64,000 bases of DNA from Photobacterium chitinilyticum (lineage in GTDB: Bacteria; Pseudomonadota; Gammaproteobacteria; Enterobacterales; Vibrionaceae): the NCBI RefSeq assembly GCF_004104355.1, contig NZ_RJLM01000005.1, positions 248,001 to 312,000 of the forward strand, in the 5' to 3' direction. Both the position numbers and the translations under genes were made by a program. Below are positions 10,076 through 19,066 of this stretch, piece after piece; position 1 is the stretch's first letter, and each line of letters begins with the position of its first letter. The notes beneath the pieces are model-generated. The model saw nothing but the letters and a program-made list of their open reading frames with translations, searched no databases and was not told where the DNA came from.

Positions 10076-11524
10076 ATGCCAGTTACTGAAAGTGTAAACA
10101 TAGCAATGATGCTTGCTGAATCTGGCATTATCGACAATGCAGTCCATGAGTTAATGATGCGACCGCAGTTGATCGTCGCGGCTGAGTCAAACCCCGGTAT
10201 TAAATCGGCAATGAAAAACCAGATCATGAAGTGGCGTGGTCAGGTTCAGCAGCGTGTCACCAAAGTCAGTGTCGAGACACGGTTTCAACGTGAAATTGAG
10301 CTCTACCAGGAAGCGAGTCAATGGGATCCGGAATATTTTGCTGAACATGTAGAAGCCATTGTCAAAAAGATGGAAGGTCATTCATCGTTTTACTTCAAGG
10401 CCAAGAGCCTGCTCGATGGAGATCATCAAAAGCATAACCCAATGTTTCAGAACTATTTCTGTAACCAGTGGTACCAAGCTTTGTCAAAGTCATTGACGGA
10501 GGCGCAGCAAACGGAACTTGAACAGCATAAAGAGAAGCTTTTGGCTGATCTGTATCAGCGTATTGAAACCATGCAGCAGATGCAGGAAGTGACCGAGGCT
10601 GGTGATGAAAAAAAGGCGGGTCGACTGTGGGATATGGCTAAGGCCAAGCTGACGCGTGGTGATGTCGACAGTATGAAGTCGATTGCCAGCTTTTTGAAGA
10701 AAAATAATGGATTGCAGGAAATCGCTGAAAAGCTTGGGCGAATGGCTAATGAAGTTGACGATCCGAACAAAGAGCGTGTTCGTGCTGAAGATCTCAAAAT
10801 GGTCGAAGAGCGCAGTGACAGTGTCACAGATGATATTGTTGGCGTCCATGAGAGTGATGATTTGTCCAGGCTCTTGCCCAACGAGGCGATGTTTTTGGCC
10901 TATCCTGAGCTTGAGGTCGTGTTTTACAAGCACTTGGTCGATAAACGCCTGATGAACTACCGTGTACAAGGCGCACAACGTAAGCTAAGAAGAGTAAAAG
11001 CATACAAACGCCAGACTAAACAGGTAGAACAAGATAAAGGGCCGTTTATCGTCTGTATAGATGCTTCAGGTTCAATGAATGGCTTCCCAGAGCAATGTGC
11101 CAAGGCTCTGGCTTATGGTCTGATGCAAATTGCTCTGGCAGAAGAGCGCGATTGCTACGTCATCATGTTCTCTACACAGCAGATTACTTACGAGCTGACA
11201 AAGCAAGATGGCTTGAGCGAAGTGCTGAATTTTCTGTCTTATTCTTTTCATGGCGGTACAGACTTAGGTCAAGTACTTGATCAGTCGATTGAGCTAATGA
11301 GTGGCGAAAAGTACAAGAATGCAGATCTGGTTGTGTTGTCTGACTTTATCGCGCCATCCCAGTCGGATGCAATGATGAAGAGGATCAATAAGCTGAAAGA
11401 GCATAAAAACCGTTTTCATGCCGTGAACCTGTCAAAGTATGGCAATCCTGAACTGATGAGTATCTTCGATCATTGTTGGTCATACCATCCTTCGCAACTG
11501 GGCCGATTGCTTAAGTGGCGATAG
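10076..11524 (+). CDS. viaA: VWA-domain protein ViaA, RavA partner
   Basis: A 482-residue partner of RavA. The N-terminal two thirds is helical and charged. The C-terminal third is a von Willebrand factor A domain with the metal-ion-dependent adhesion motif DASGSMNG, a conserved threonine in GGTDLGQ and the acidic strand VVLSDF. It starts 14 bases after ravA with its own ribosome-binding site (GACGGAGAGCG), so both are translated from one message. A terminator follows. The family has a settled physical link to RavA. Its cellular task, proposed to be chaperone-like work on respiratory complexes, is less settled. Confidence 0.95.
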   Translation: MPVTESVNIAMMLAESGIIDNAVHELMMRPQLIVAAESNPGIKSAMKNQIMKWRGQVQQRVTKVSVETRFQREIELYQEASQWDPEYFAEHVEAIVKKMEGHSSFYFKAKSLLDGDHQKHNPMFQNYFCNQWYQALSKSLTEAQQTELEQHKEKLLADLYQRIETMQQMQEVTEAGDEKKAGRLWDMAKAKLTRGDVDSMKSIASFLKKNNGLQEIAEKLGRMANEVDDPNKERVRAEDLKMVEERSDSVTDDIVGVHESDDLSRLLPNEAMFLAYPELEVVFYKHLVDKRLMNYRVQGAQRKLRRVKAYKRQTKQVEQDKGPFIVCIDASGSMNGFPEQCAKALAYGLMQIALAEERDCYVIMFSTQQITYELTKQDGLSEVLNFLSYSFHGGTDLGQVLDQSIELMSGEKYKNADLVVLSDFIAPSQSDAMMKRINKLKEHKNRFHAVNLSKYGNPELMSIFDHCWSYHPSQLGRLLKWR

Positions 11525-11546
11525 TTCGCTTTAGAACAGATTAATG

Positions 11547-11577
11547 TAGGCGACCTTGTGGTCGTCTTTTTATTTTT
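11547..11577 (+). terminator. Terminator of ravA-viaA
   Basis: A 7-bp stem (GGCGACC / GGTCGTC, loop TTGT, one G-T pair) is followed by a T-rich tract. It slightly overlaps the 3' end of the convergent channel gene. Confidence 0.75.
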
Positions 11578-12670
11578 CAGCGAAATATTCGTGTAACGCC
11601 TGCCGCCATTCCGGGCTTTTTCGTACTTTGAGCAGGGCTCGATTTAGTTGTTCCGCATATTGGCTTTTGTCTTCAATAGCAAAGCCGTAGTTCTGCTTCT
11701 CGAATTGATAAGGCAGTACAATGAGATCTTCATACTCGCCTTTTTCCTTTGATTTTTTTATCAGGTACTTTAATACGGCATCATCGGCAACAATCGCCTC
11801 TACGTCATTAGCCTCCAGCGCTTGAAGCAACTGGTTAGTATCGCGGTATGTTCGGTGAACGATGCTATGGTTGGTTAGAAATTCAGATGAGGTCGATGTT
11901 TCTTTTGCTCCCACCGGGATATTGGCGAGATCATTGGGGCCTTTGATATCGGAACTTAATAGTCCGAGGGTGAATGTACTTGCCAGCACCGCAGTTACGC
12001 TGGCAATAAATAATGTTGTAGCAATGGCCAGGATTACAGTGATAACTCTGCCGGTTAGGGTTTTAAACTCAAAATAATTAAAAGGACCTTTAGTAATAAA
12101 AAGCAAACCAAGGATAAAACCTTCTATAAGCCGTACTCTGCGTGAAGACTTCGAATACAACTTTTCGTTTACTTTGTGCTCAAGCAGATAATAGACAGCA
12201 CCTACAATAGCGGCAGCAGCAAAGACAAACCCAAGCACCGTTAATAAATGCTTGTTGGTAGCAATATTTTTCACCGATGCCAGATAGCCTTGCTTTTTTA
12301 CTGCAATGGCGAGATGAGTCTCATAGAAGGAATGGGAAAAGTCCAAGATGAGTTCACGCTCAGAAGTAATGGATAAGCAGGATATCCCGATATTGATTTC
12401 TTGTGTTGAGACGGCTTGTAGTAGTTCTTTTAGGCCCAAATCCTTGATCGAGTATTGAAACCCTAGTTGTTCGGCAATTCTCTCCCAGAGCAGAATGCTT
12501 AATCCTGAATAGGTACCGTCGTCGTGTTTTATGACAAAGGGAGGGCAATGATAGCTGCCTACCTGAATTGTTGGCTTCACTGGCGTAGCGGCAAAGGCAC
12601 TTTGACAGAGAAAAAGTACAGGTAGCAACAGAAAGAATAGGCGTTTTGATGTTTTTATTTTTATCATCAT
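11570..12670 (-). CDS. Ionotropic-glutamate-receptor-like ligand-gated channel
   Basis: A 366-residue membrane protein with the split layout of a prokaryotic glutamate receptor. There is a signal peptide (about 1-27), ligand-binding half S1 (about 34-135), helix M1 (142-163), a re-entrant pore segment (181-197), helix M3 (206-232) and ligand-binding half S2 (235-366). S1 carries SITSERELILDFS, like the TxxR...DFS motif whose Arg (here about 105) binds the ligand carboxylate. S2 carries VADDAVL, like the acidic site that binds the ligand amino group. M3 ends ASVTAVLASTF, close to the SYTANLAAF gate. The pore loop (ITKGPFNY) lacks the K+ channel signature TVGYG. Automatic annotation would call it a bacterial extracellular solute-binding protein. 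Ligand and ion are unknown. Confidence 0.82.
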   Translation of the reverse strand: MMIKIKTSKRLFFLLLPVLFLCQSAFAATPVKPTIQVGSYHCPPFVIKHDDGTYSGLSILLWERIAEQLGFQYSIKDLGLKELLQAVSTQEINIGISCLSITSERELILDFSHSFYETHLAIAVKKQGYLASVKNIATNKHLLTVLGFVFAAAAIVGAVYYLLEHKVNEKLYSKSSRRVRLIEGFILGLLFITKGPFNYFEFKTLTGRVITVILAIATTLFIASVTAVLASTFTLGLLSSDIKGPNDLANIPVGAKETSTSSEFLTNHSIVHRTYRDTNQLLQALEANDVEAIVADDAVLKYLIKKSKEKGEYEDLIVLPYQFEKQNYGFAIEDKSQYAEQLNRALLKVRKSPEWRQALHEYFAEK

Positions 12671-12865
12671 AGTGGCTCAGCTGCCCTTACTAGCCTAAGT
12701 ATAAGTGTCATTTTTCCTTCATGGGGGTGTCTTATTTTTGAATGTTAGAAGTCATAGAAACAGTGTGCTTAATGCGTTGGACTATGCTTATAGCAGTTAA
12801 TGGCATCTCGAAAAGTAGTAGGCGCATTGAGTAAGTCGCTATTTTTCTTGGGGGGAGGAAGTTAG

Positions 12866-14296
12866 ATGAGGCTTGTCTCTTATTTTGCGTTGATGTTTGC
12901 GATGCTGATGGCAGCGTTTTCAGTTTCAGCTGACAATGTTTGGGTGATAGAGATTAGAGGTGGAATTGGCCCGGCGACGAGCGATTATGTGGCCCGGGAA
13001 ATTGAAGATGCCAGAGAGGCGCAGGCATCGTTTATTGTGTTGAAGATGGATACCCCCGGCGGGTTGGACACATCAATGCGAGATATTATCCGCGCGGTAA
13101 CGACATCTTCTATTCCTGTGGCCACCTGGGTGGGGCCATCAGGGGCGAGAGCTGCTAGTGCCGGTACCTATATTTTGCTAGCCAGCCATGTTGCTGCAAT
13201 GGCCCCTGGTACGAATTTGGGGGCTGCGACACCGGTATCTTTAACCGCCCCTGGCGGGAAAGATCAGGATGAAGGCAGTAACCCTTTTGCCGCTAAGAAG
13301 GAAAAGAAGGACCAAGACGAAGAAAATGCAGGTGAGGCAAATGAGAGAACAGATGAGGCCAAACCTGAAGATGAGCGTGTGAGGGCAAAAACAGCCATGG
13401 AGAAAAAAGTCATCAATGATGCAACAGCCTATATTCAAGGGTTGGCCAAGCTTCATGGTCGAAACGAAAAGTGGGCAGCGAAAGCGGTAACAGAAGCAGC
13501 CAGTTTGGATGCCGAAAGTGCTCTGAAAGAGAATGTTATAGATTTTATTGCCGCAGATTTAGATAGTCTGATGACTCAGTCGAATGGGCGTACCATCACC
13601 ATAAACGGGCTTGAGAAAGAAATAGAGTTGGCAAATGTCGCTTTCGTCGAGCGGGAGCAAGACTGGCGCTTCAAGCTTCTCTCCGTTATTACCAACCCGA
13701 ATGTCGCCTATATTTTGATGCTAATCGGCATTTACGGCCTTTTGCTTGAGTTTTACAACCCGGGTGTTGGTTTACCGGGGGTACTTGGCGGTATTTGTTT
13801 ATTGTTGGCAATGTATTCACTGCAAATGCTGCCTGTTAGTTATGCCGGACTGGGGTTATTACTGCTGGGTGTTGCTCTTATGGTCGCAGAAGCATTCAGC
13901 CCGAGCTTCGGCATACTAGGGCTGGGCGGTATCGTCTCTTTTGTGCTGGGGTCTATTATGTTGATGGACACAGAGACTCCCGGTTATCAAATTGCTATCC
14001 CGCTGATTGTTGGTCTCACGGTTGTATCCGCACTCTTTACCTTTGTGATCCTGGCCTTGCTTCTTAAGACTCGGCGCAAGCCTGTGACAACGGGCATCGA
14101 AATATTGCTGGGTCAGAGCGCGACGGTTGTCAGCGGCTTCCCCGGTGATGGGCGAGTGTTGGTCGATGGGGAAATTTGGCAGGCAAAATGTGATCAAGCA
14201 TTGGAAAAAGGGCAGAGTGTGACTGTGAGAAGAATCTCGGGTTTATACCTTGATGTAGAAGACGGCTATTGTGATCCTACAAGTAATAAGGAATAA
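12866..14296 (+). CDS. NfeD-family membrane serine protease (long form)
   Basis: A long-form NfeD protein of 476 residues: signal peptide (ending near SVSA), a ClpP/crotonase-like serine protease domain, four to five membrane helices (about 275-400), and a C-terminal OB-fold NfeD domain. The nucleophile is Ser98 in AASAGTYI; the general base is expected to be a lysine in the AKTAMEKKVINDA stretch. An unusual charged insert (about residues 135-172, rich in Asp, Glu and Lys) separates these two motifs. Family members cut the C terminus of the partner stomatin-like protein encoded directly downstream, and together they act in membrane quality control. A strong GGGGGGAGGAAG ribosome-binding site precedes the ATG. 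The slipin gene starts three bases after its stop. Confidence 0.93.
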   Translation: MRLVSYFALMFAMLMAAFSVSADNVWVIEIRGGIGPATSDYVAREIEDAREAQASFIVLKMDTPGGLDTSMRDIIRAVTTSSIPVATWVGPSGARAASAGTYILLASHVAAMAPGTNLGAATPVSLTAPGGKDQDEGSNPFAAKKEKKDQDEENAGEANERTDEAKPEDERVRAKTAMEKKVINDATAYIQGLAKLHGRNEKWAAKAVTEAASLDAESALKENVIDFIAADLDSLMTQSNGRTITINGLEKEIELANVAFVEREQDWRFKLLSVITNPNVAYILMLIGIYGLLLEFYNPGVGLPGVLGGICLLLAMYSLQMLPVSYAGLGLLLLGVALMVAEAFSPSFGILGLGGIVSFVLGSIMLMDTETPGYQIAIPLIVGLTVVSALFTFVILALLLKTRRKPVTTGIEILLGQSATVVSGFPGDGRVLVDGEIWQAKCDQALEKGQSVTVRRISGLYLDVEDGYCDPTSNKE

Positions 14297-14299
14297 CAT

Positions 14300-15082
14300 A
14301 TGATTACTTATACGTTTGCGACGATAATCGTGTTGGTGGTGGTATTGATCATCAGCATGTTTAAAATTTTACGTGAGTACGAACGTGCCGTTGTTTTTTT
14401 ATTGGGTCGGTTTTATGAAGTAAAAGGTCCAGGCCTTATCATTATCGTACCGATCATCCAACAAATGGTCCGGGTTGATTTGCGTACCATTGTATTGGAT
14501 GTACCTACACAGGATTTGATTACTCGAGACAATGTGTCCGTGAAAGTAAATGCCGTCGTCTACTTCCGGGTTGTCGAACCCAAGATGGCAATCAATAATG
14601 TTGAAAACTACCTTGAAGCGACGAGTCAGCTGTCACAAACAACTCTTCGATCTGTATTAGGTCAGCATGAACTTGATGAGCTACTGTCAGCTCGAGACGA
14701 GCTAAACAAAGACCTCCAAGTGATCCTTGATCAACATACAGACAATTGGGGGATTAAAATTGCCAATGTCGAAATTAAGCATGTTGATTTAGATGAAAGT
14801 ATGGTCAGGGCATTAGCACGACAAGCCGAGGCCGAGCGGTCTCGGCGGGCCAAAGTCATTCATGCGATCGGTGAGCTTGAAGCTTCTAAAAAGCTGAAAG
14901 AAGCCGCGACGGTGTTAAATGAAGCGCCTAACGCCGTTCAGTTACGTTATATGCAGACGTTGACAGAAATCTCTAACGATCGTACTACAACGATAGTATT
15001 CCCGATGCCGATCGATTTGGTCGATAAGATGGGGGGCTTCATGAAAGCTTCAGCTACTGATCATAAGATTGATTATCCTTGA
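14300..15082 (+). CDS. SPFH/stomatin-like protein (slipin)
   Basis: A 260-residue slipin. It has one N-terminal membrane helix (about residues 3-22), then an SPFH/band 7 domain ([34 protein letters not shown]) and a helical C-terminal region rich in Ala, Glu and Lys ([17 protein letters not shown]). Such proteins assemble into large membrane rings and are partners and substrates of the NfeD protease encoded three bases upstream. The tight spacing and shared direction mark a two-gene operon. It closes with a long palindrome instead of a classic U-tract terminator. Confidence 0.95.
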   Translation: MITYTFATIIVLVVVLIISMFKILREYERAVVFLLGRFYEVKGPGLIIIVPIIQQMVRVDLRTIVLDVPTQDLITRDNVSVKVNAVVYFRVVEPKMAINNVENYLEATSQLSQTTLRSVLGQHELDELLSARDELNKDLQVILDQHTDNWGIKIANVEIKHVDLDESMVRALARQAEAERSRRAKVIHAIGELEASKKLKEAATVLNEAPNAVQLRYMQTLTEISNDRTTTIVFPMPIDLVDKMGGFMKASATDHKIDYP

Positions 15083-15141
15083 GGCAAGATTGAGGTGAAG
15101 CCTGATCTTATTGAAATCGAGTAGAGCCATCAGTTGAGAAT

Positions 15142-15176
15142 TACAGTTTGGCTCCCTATTAGGGAGCCAAACTGTA
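15142..15176. terminator. Perfect 35-base palindrome between slipin and pelG
   Basis: The arms of 17 bases pair without mismatch around a single central T (core TTTGGCTCCCT / AGGGAGCCAAA). It lies between two convergent operons, so a bidirectional terminator is the likely role. It lacks a clear U tract on either side. Confidence 0.6.
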
Positions 15177-15223
15177 TCTGAAAAGAAATTCTGGCCGTTT
15201 TTAATGGGGGAATGAGAGCTCAA

Positions 15224-16597
15224 TTAAGAACGCTGTAGCATGAAGGTCTGATACTCCAAATCATCAAATTGTCTGTCGATCATAATTAGGCCAATAATGG
15301 TTGTCACGAGCATGGTAATAGCAAAGCCGTAACCGTAATAAACGGGCCCTAAATCGATGCTTAAGTGGGCAAGAACAAAGTTACCAGCAGCCATCAATGC
15401 GGTTAGTATCAATGCTGAGTAGCGCTTATCGAGATAGAACATCACATTGAGTATCGACATTACCAGCACCTGAAGGCTGACACCGATGAGGTCGACATAC
15501 AGAAGGTGCAAGTAGGCAAGGTCAATATTTAATGCAACTAGTATATCTTCGGCCCATAGTAGCAGTAGTGCGAGCGTCATCCCCTGAACCTTGAATATTT
15601 CATAGATGCTTTGTTGGCAGGCAAGGATCATTTTATCCTTGAGCAGGTAGATTGACTTCAGCGTAGCCCCTTCTCGTACGGCATCATAGAACTTGAGGCA
15701 CGCATCTGCAAAGTCGGTTTCCATGCGAAGCATGAACACCGCCATGCCGGGAATAATCGCTAGATAAGCAACAAAGATGGGCAAGTCGTAGATATAGGAT
15801 GCCCGGAAAAGAGCGACTACTTGGTGTGATGTTTCTTCCCTGAACCAAAATACGAATTTATCCAACCATACGCCGAGATTGTATAAAAAACCACAAACGA
15901 GTAATGAATAGAATGCTTTCTTCGGGTTCAGGAATTCAAAAGCGATGAGCTGCTTAGCCGGAAAGTCACGTATAACGTGATAGAGAAAAGCAAACGTCAA
16001 TAGAGCCTGACAGCCACAAAAAATCAGTACCAATCCCAACAAGCCAAATGGCGGCAATGTGATACTTAAAACGATCATTAGGCCATAGCTAAGCATCATC
16101 GTGAAAAAAATACGATAGTATTCTTTCATTCCACTCAGAAAAATGATGATTAACCACTGGTTACAGAGCAAGACAAGGCAAGTGAAAATCGTCAATTTTA
16201 CTGCCGGTTCTATTTCTGTTGAGAAGGCCATGATCGGACCACCAACACCAGCGGCTATCAGGCTGGTAACCAACATTGAACCGAGCAGGTTCGGTACAAT
16301 TCGGTGCTCCTCGCCGCCAAAGAGGAGATCAGAGATAAACCGGGTGAGCAATAACTGAAACAGGCCGCTAATGATGAGAGATCCGGCCATTAAATAGGTC
16401 ACTATGACCAGAAACTGAACAATAACATAGGTCGGAAAAACAATTCCGATGCTGATCATACCGATGGCCAGTAAAGCAAGAATGGATATGACCCAGGGAC
16501 CAGAGCTGATCAGCCCTGCCAGCCCATAGGCTTCCAGCATTGATAGTAATGAGTTCTTTTTTAGTATTTTTCTTAATTCAAAGCCAATGCCTGCCAC
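15224..16597 (-). CDS. pelG: Pel exopolysaccharide inner-membrane transporter PelG
   Basis: PelG is a 457-residue integral membrane protein, with about a dozen helices, of the MOP/Wzx-like flippase superfamily. It is thought to move Pel polymer (partly deacetylated, GalNAc-rich) across the inner membrane together with PelD, PelE and PelF. It opens MAGIGFELRKILKKNSLLSM, which is characteristic of PelG. Its start overlaps the end of pelF by 20 bases, so translation is probably coupled. It is the last gene of the pel operon and is followed by the long palindrome. Confidence 0.95.
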   Translation of the reverse strand: MAGIGFELRKILKKNSLLSMLEAYGLAGLISSGPWVISILALLAIGMISIGIVFPTYVIVQFLVIVTYLMAGSLIISGLFQLLLTRFISDLLFGGEEHRIVPNLLGSMLVTSLIAAGVGGPIMAFSTEIEPAVKLTIFTCLVLLCNQWLIIIFLSGMKEYYRIFFTMMLSYGLMIVLSITLPPFGLLGLVLIFCGCQALLTFAFLYHVIRDFPAKQLIAFEFLNPKKAFYSLLVCGFLYNLGVWLDKFVFWFREETSHQVVALFRASYIYDLPIFVAYLAIIPGMAVFMLRMETDFADACLKFYDAVREGATLKSIYLLKDKMILACQQSIYEIFKVQGMTLALLLLWAEDILVALNIDLAYLHLLYVDLIGVSLQVLVMSILNVMFYLDKRYSALILTALMAAGNFVLAHLSIDLGPVYYGYGFAITMLVTTIIGLIMIDRQFDDLEYQTFMLQRS

Positions 16598-18098
16598 CTA
16601 TGGCCTCCTCATATAAACTTCGGTACGCGTCGTACATACGTTTCTCATCGTAGTAACGGGTGACGCGTGATTTACCAATGTCACCGGCTTTTAGCCAAGC
16701 CTCAGTATCACTCAGTACCTGGAGAATTGCCTGAGCCCCATCAATTGGGCTAGCTATCGGAATAATCACGCCAGCAGAGCCAAGTTCGGCATCTTCTCCT
16801 GCCGCCCCGTCAATAATTTCTCGACATGCACCGACTTCAGTAGCAATGCAGGGAATACCTGATGCCATTGCTTCAAGTAATACAAGTGGTTGAGCCTCAC
16901 TGATTGATGTCAGCATCATCACACCTAGCTTGGGCATGATCTCAGCAACATTCTGGCTGCCAAGCATTTTGACATTGTTGGTGAGCCCGAGGCTTTCTAT
17001 CAGTAGTTCACATTCATGTACATAGCTGGGGTCTTCTTCTTTAGGGCCGATGATCCACCCCTCTAGCTCAGGCATTTCTTCAACAGCTCCGCGTATGGTA
17101 CGGATGAATGTTTTGATGTCTTTGATTGGGACTACTCGGCCGACGAGACCGACGACAAGAGGTGGACTCGTCGGCCTCAATTCATAGGCAGCATGAAAGC
17201 GTTGAGTATTGATGCCGTTTACAATTACCTGGGTTTTATGTTCGGGAGCACCGTCGGTGTGTTGCCGCTGCCTGTTGCCTTCGAAGAGGGCAACAATATG
17301 ATCAGCCTGGTGGTATGCCGTTAACCCAAGTTGTTCGAAGAACCGTATCCATGTTTTTCGGGTTAAATCCATGTCTTTGTGCATACTGATATCGATCAGG
17401 CTGTGGCGGTCTTTAATCCAATTGGCCTGGGCTAAATCGATTTTACGTTCTTTGGTATAAATGCCGTGCTCTGAAATCAGGAACGGGCAGTTTGTTTGTT
17501 GTCTGCATAGAGCGCCCAAGAAGCCAGCATAACCCGTAGAGACACTATGAAAAGCTTTGGCCTTAGGAAGGTTTTGCGAGATTTGCGACAGAATAAATAA
17601 TGGCTGGTAAATACCTCTGTAGGTCCAGAAGTAGTCAACAAAAGATTGATTCTCAGCAGAATCGAGATAGCGCTCGGTCAGAATATCCCAAGATGCACGG
17701 CTATATAGGAAGTCTGTCAGGCTAAGTTTATTCTTTTGGCCGAGAAATTCTGATATCTCACCCAGCAAATCGTTCGGAATTGGCGTTTTATCTTTTTCGA
17801 AATATGACAAAAAACGCCCCCAAGCGCGAAAAAGCTTGGTTTTCCCCATGCGTGAAGATGGTTTGATGTTCCCAGGTGGCGATAGCAAATAATGGACTTC
17901 AAACCCCACGACATTTTCAGGGAAGTCATAGGCGGGTTCACCATAAAAATCCGGATGTCCGCCCAAAAATATCAGGTGAAATGTATATTCCGGCAGTCCA
18001 CTTATGATTTGGTGTACCCAGCTTGAAACGCCTCCCCGAACATAGGGGTAGGTGCCTTCCAGCAGTAGACAGATATCGACGTCGACGTCTTTGCTCAC
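16578..18098 (-). CDS. pelF: Pel polymer glycosyltransferase PelF
   Basis: PelF is a cytosolic GT4-family (GT-B fold) glycosyltransferase of 506 residues that builds the Pel chain from UDP-activated sugars. The N-terminal DICLLLEGTYPYVRGGVSSW and the C-terminal SEAQPLVLLEAMASGIPCIA (the E-x7-E region binding the nucleotide sugar) are family marks. VGLVGRVVPIKDIKTFI is the start of the second Rossmann domain. It overlaps pelE by four bases (ATGA) and pelG by 20. Confidence 0.95.
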   Translation of the reverse strand: MSKDVDVDICLLLEGTYPYVRGGVSSWVHQIISGLPEYTFHLIFLGGHPDFYGEPAYDFPENVVGFEVHYLLSPPGNIKPSSRMGKTKLFRAWGRFLSYFEKDKTPIPNDLLGEISEFLGQKNKLSLTDFLYSRASWDILTERYLDSAENQSFVDYFWTYRGIYQPLFILSQISQNLPKAKAFHSVSTGYAGFLGALCRQQTNCPFLISEHGIYTKERKIDLAQANWIKDRHSLIDISMHKDMDLTRKTWIRFFEQLGLTAYHQADHIVALFEGNRQRQHTDGAPEHKTQVIVNGINTQRFHAAYELRPTSPPLVVGLVGRVVPIKDIKTFIRTIRGAVEEMPELEGWIIGPKEEDPSYVHECELLIESLGLTNNVKMLGSQNVAEIMPKLGVMMLTSISEAQPLVLLEAMASGIPCIATEVGACREIIDGAAGEDAELGSAGVIIPIASPIDGAQAILQVLSDTEAWLKAGDIGKSRVTRYYDEKRMYDAYRSLYEEAIGGRHWL

Positions 18099-19066
18099 GA
18101 CCAGTACTCCTTGATTTGGCTAAGGCGCTCACCTTTTTGATCGGGAAAGTAGGCAATGTACTGCTTGGCTTTTTGATAATCGCCGGTGATGTACGCAGCT
18201 TCGGCCAAATACGGGGCGACTTGTTTTACTCGCAAACCGCCGTGTAGAGCAGTAGTCAGGTAGATGATTGCTTGCTCCGGTCGTTGCTGTTCAAGCAGCA
18301 CGCGACCTAGCAACAAGTTGTTCGATGCACGTTGCTCTTTTTCATTAGACAGTTTGAGATAGTGTTCGGCCTGCTCGAGATAGTGTTTTTTCAGTACGCC
18401 TTCTGCAATACCGAGATAACACAGTTCCCAGTATTGCTGTGCTATATCGAAGGCCTTGTCTGGTTGAGCGGTATTTTCGTATTGTTTTTTGAACAGTGAG
18501 ATAAGTTCATTGATCTGACTCTCAATTCCTTCTAAGGCTGCATAAGCAAGCAGACGTACATCATCGGATAAATCTTTTAGTGCCAACTGCAGAAGCGGTA
18601 CAGCCTGTTGGCGGGGGAGATGGCATACCGCATTTACGGCAAGGGCGCGGCGATCAGGATCATCGCTATGAATAAGAATTTCTCGTAGAGCACCGGCTCC
18701 GTATTGATTGCCCAATACGTCTCCCGGGTTTTGCGGCAGGGGTAGTTCTTCGCACTCCTGCCAGGTAATCTGGCTTTGCTTTCTTGGAAGATAGAGGGCA
18801 ATTAACAATGAGCAAGCTGTACCTATCATTCCGAAAAGCGGAAGCAAGAAATTGAATAAAAACAAAAAGGCTGCCGAGCTAACCAAAGGGAATTTATATT
18901 TATGGGGCAACAATAGCCAACTGAGCACGGCAAAGCTTGCACAAGCGATAGCATGCGATACAAAAAATGATGACCAGGCAACAGGTGTCATTTCATGGTT
19001 AAAGACGATATAGAAGCTTAGGCTTTCAAATGAGATCGTCTGAATAAACAGCCAAGTTTTCATCAT
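18095..19066 (-). CDS. pelE: Pel biosynthesis inner-membrane protein PelE
   Basis: PelE is an inner-membrane protein with two or three N-terminal helices and a cytoplasmic helical-repeat domain (HEAT/TPR-like; for example DPDRRALAVNAVCHLPRQQA and NNLLLGRVLLEQQRPEQAI). It is part of the PelDEFG synthase/export complex. The frame opens at 19075, but a GGAG sequence lies just before the ATG pair at 19066/19063, and I favour 19066. Either way its start lies inside the 3' end of pelD, so the two genes overlap by about 40 bases. Confidence 0.9.
   Translation of the reverse strand: MMKTWLFIQTISFESLSFYIVFNHEMTPVAWSSFFVSHAIACASFAVLSWLLLPHKYKFPLVSSAAFLFLFNFLLPLFGMIGTACSLLIALYLPRKQSQITWQECEELPLPQNPGDVLGNQYGAGALREILIHSDDPDRRALAVNAVCHLPRQQAVPLLQLALKDLSDDVRLLAYAALEGIESQINELISLFKKQYENTAQPDKAFDIAQQYWELCYLGIAEGVLKKHYLEQAEHYLKLSNEKEQRASNNLLLGRVLLEQQRPEQAIIYLTTALHGGLRVKQVAPYLAEAAYITGDYQKAKQYIAYFPDQKGERLSQIKEYWS

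Noticed and set aside
10490-10978. Open frame of 162 codons on the minus strand inside viaA
   Set aside because: It lies wholly antisense to viaA and has no recognisable domain.
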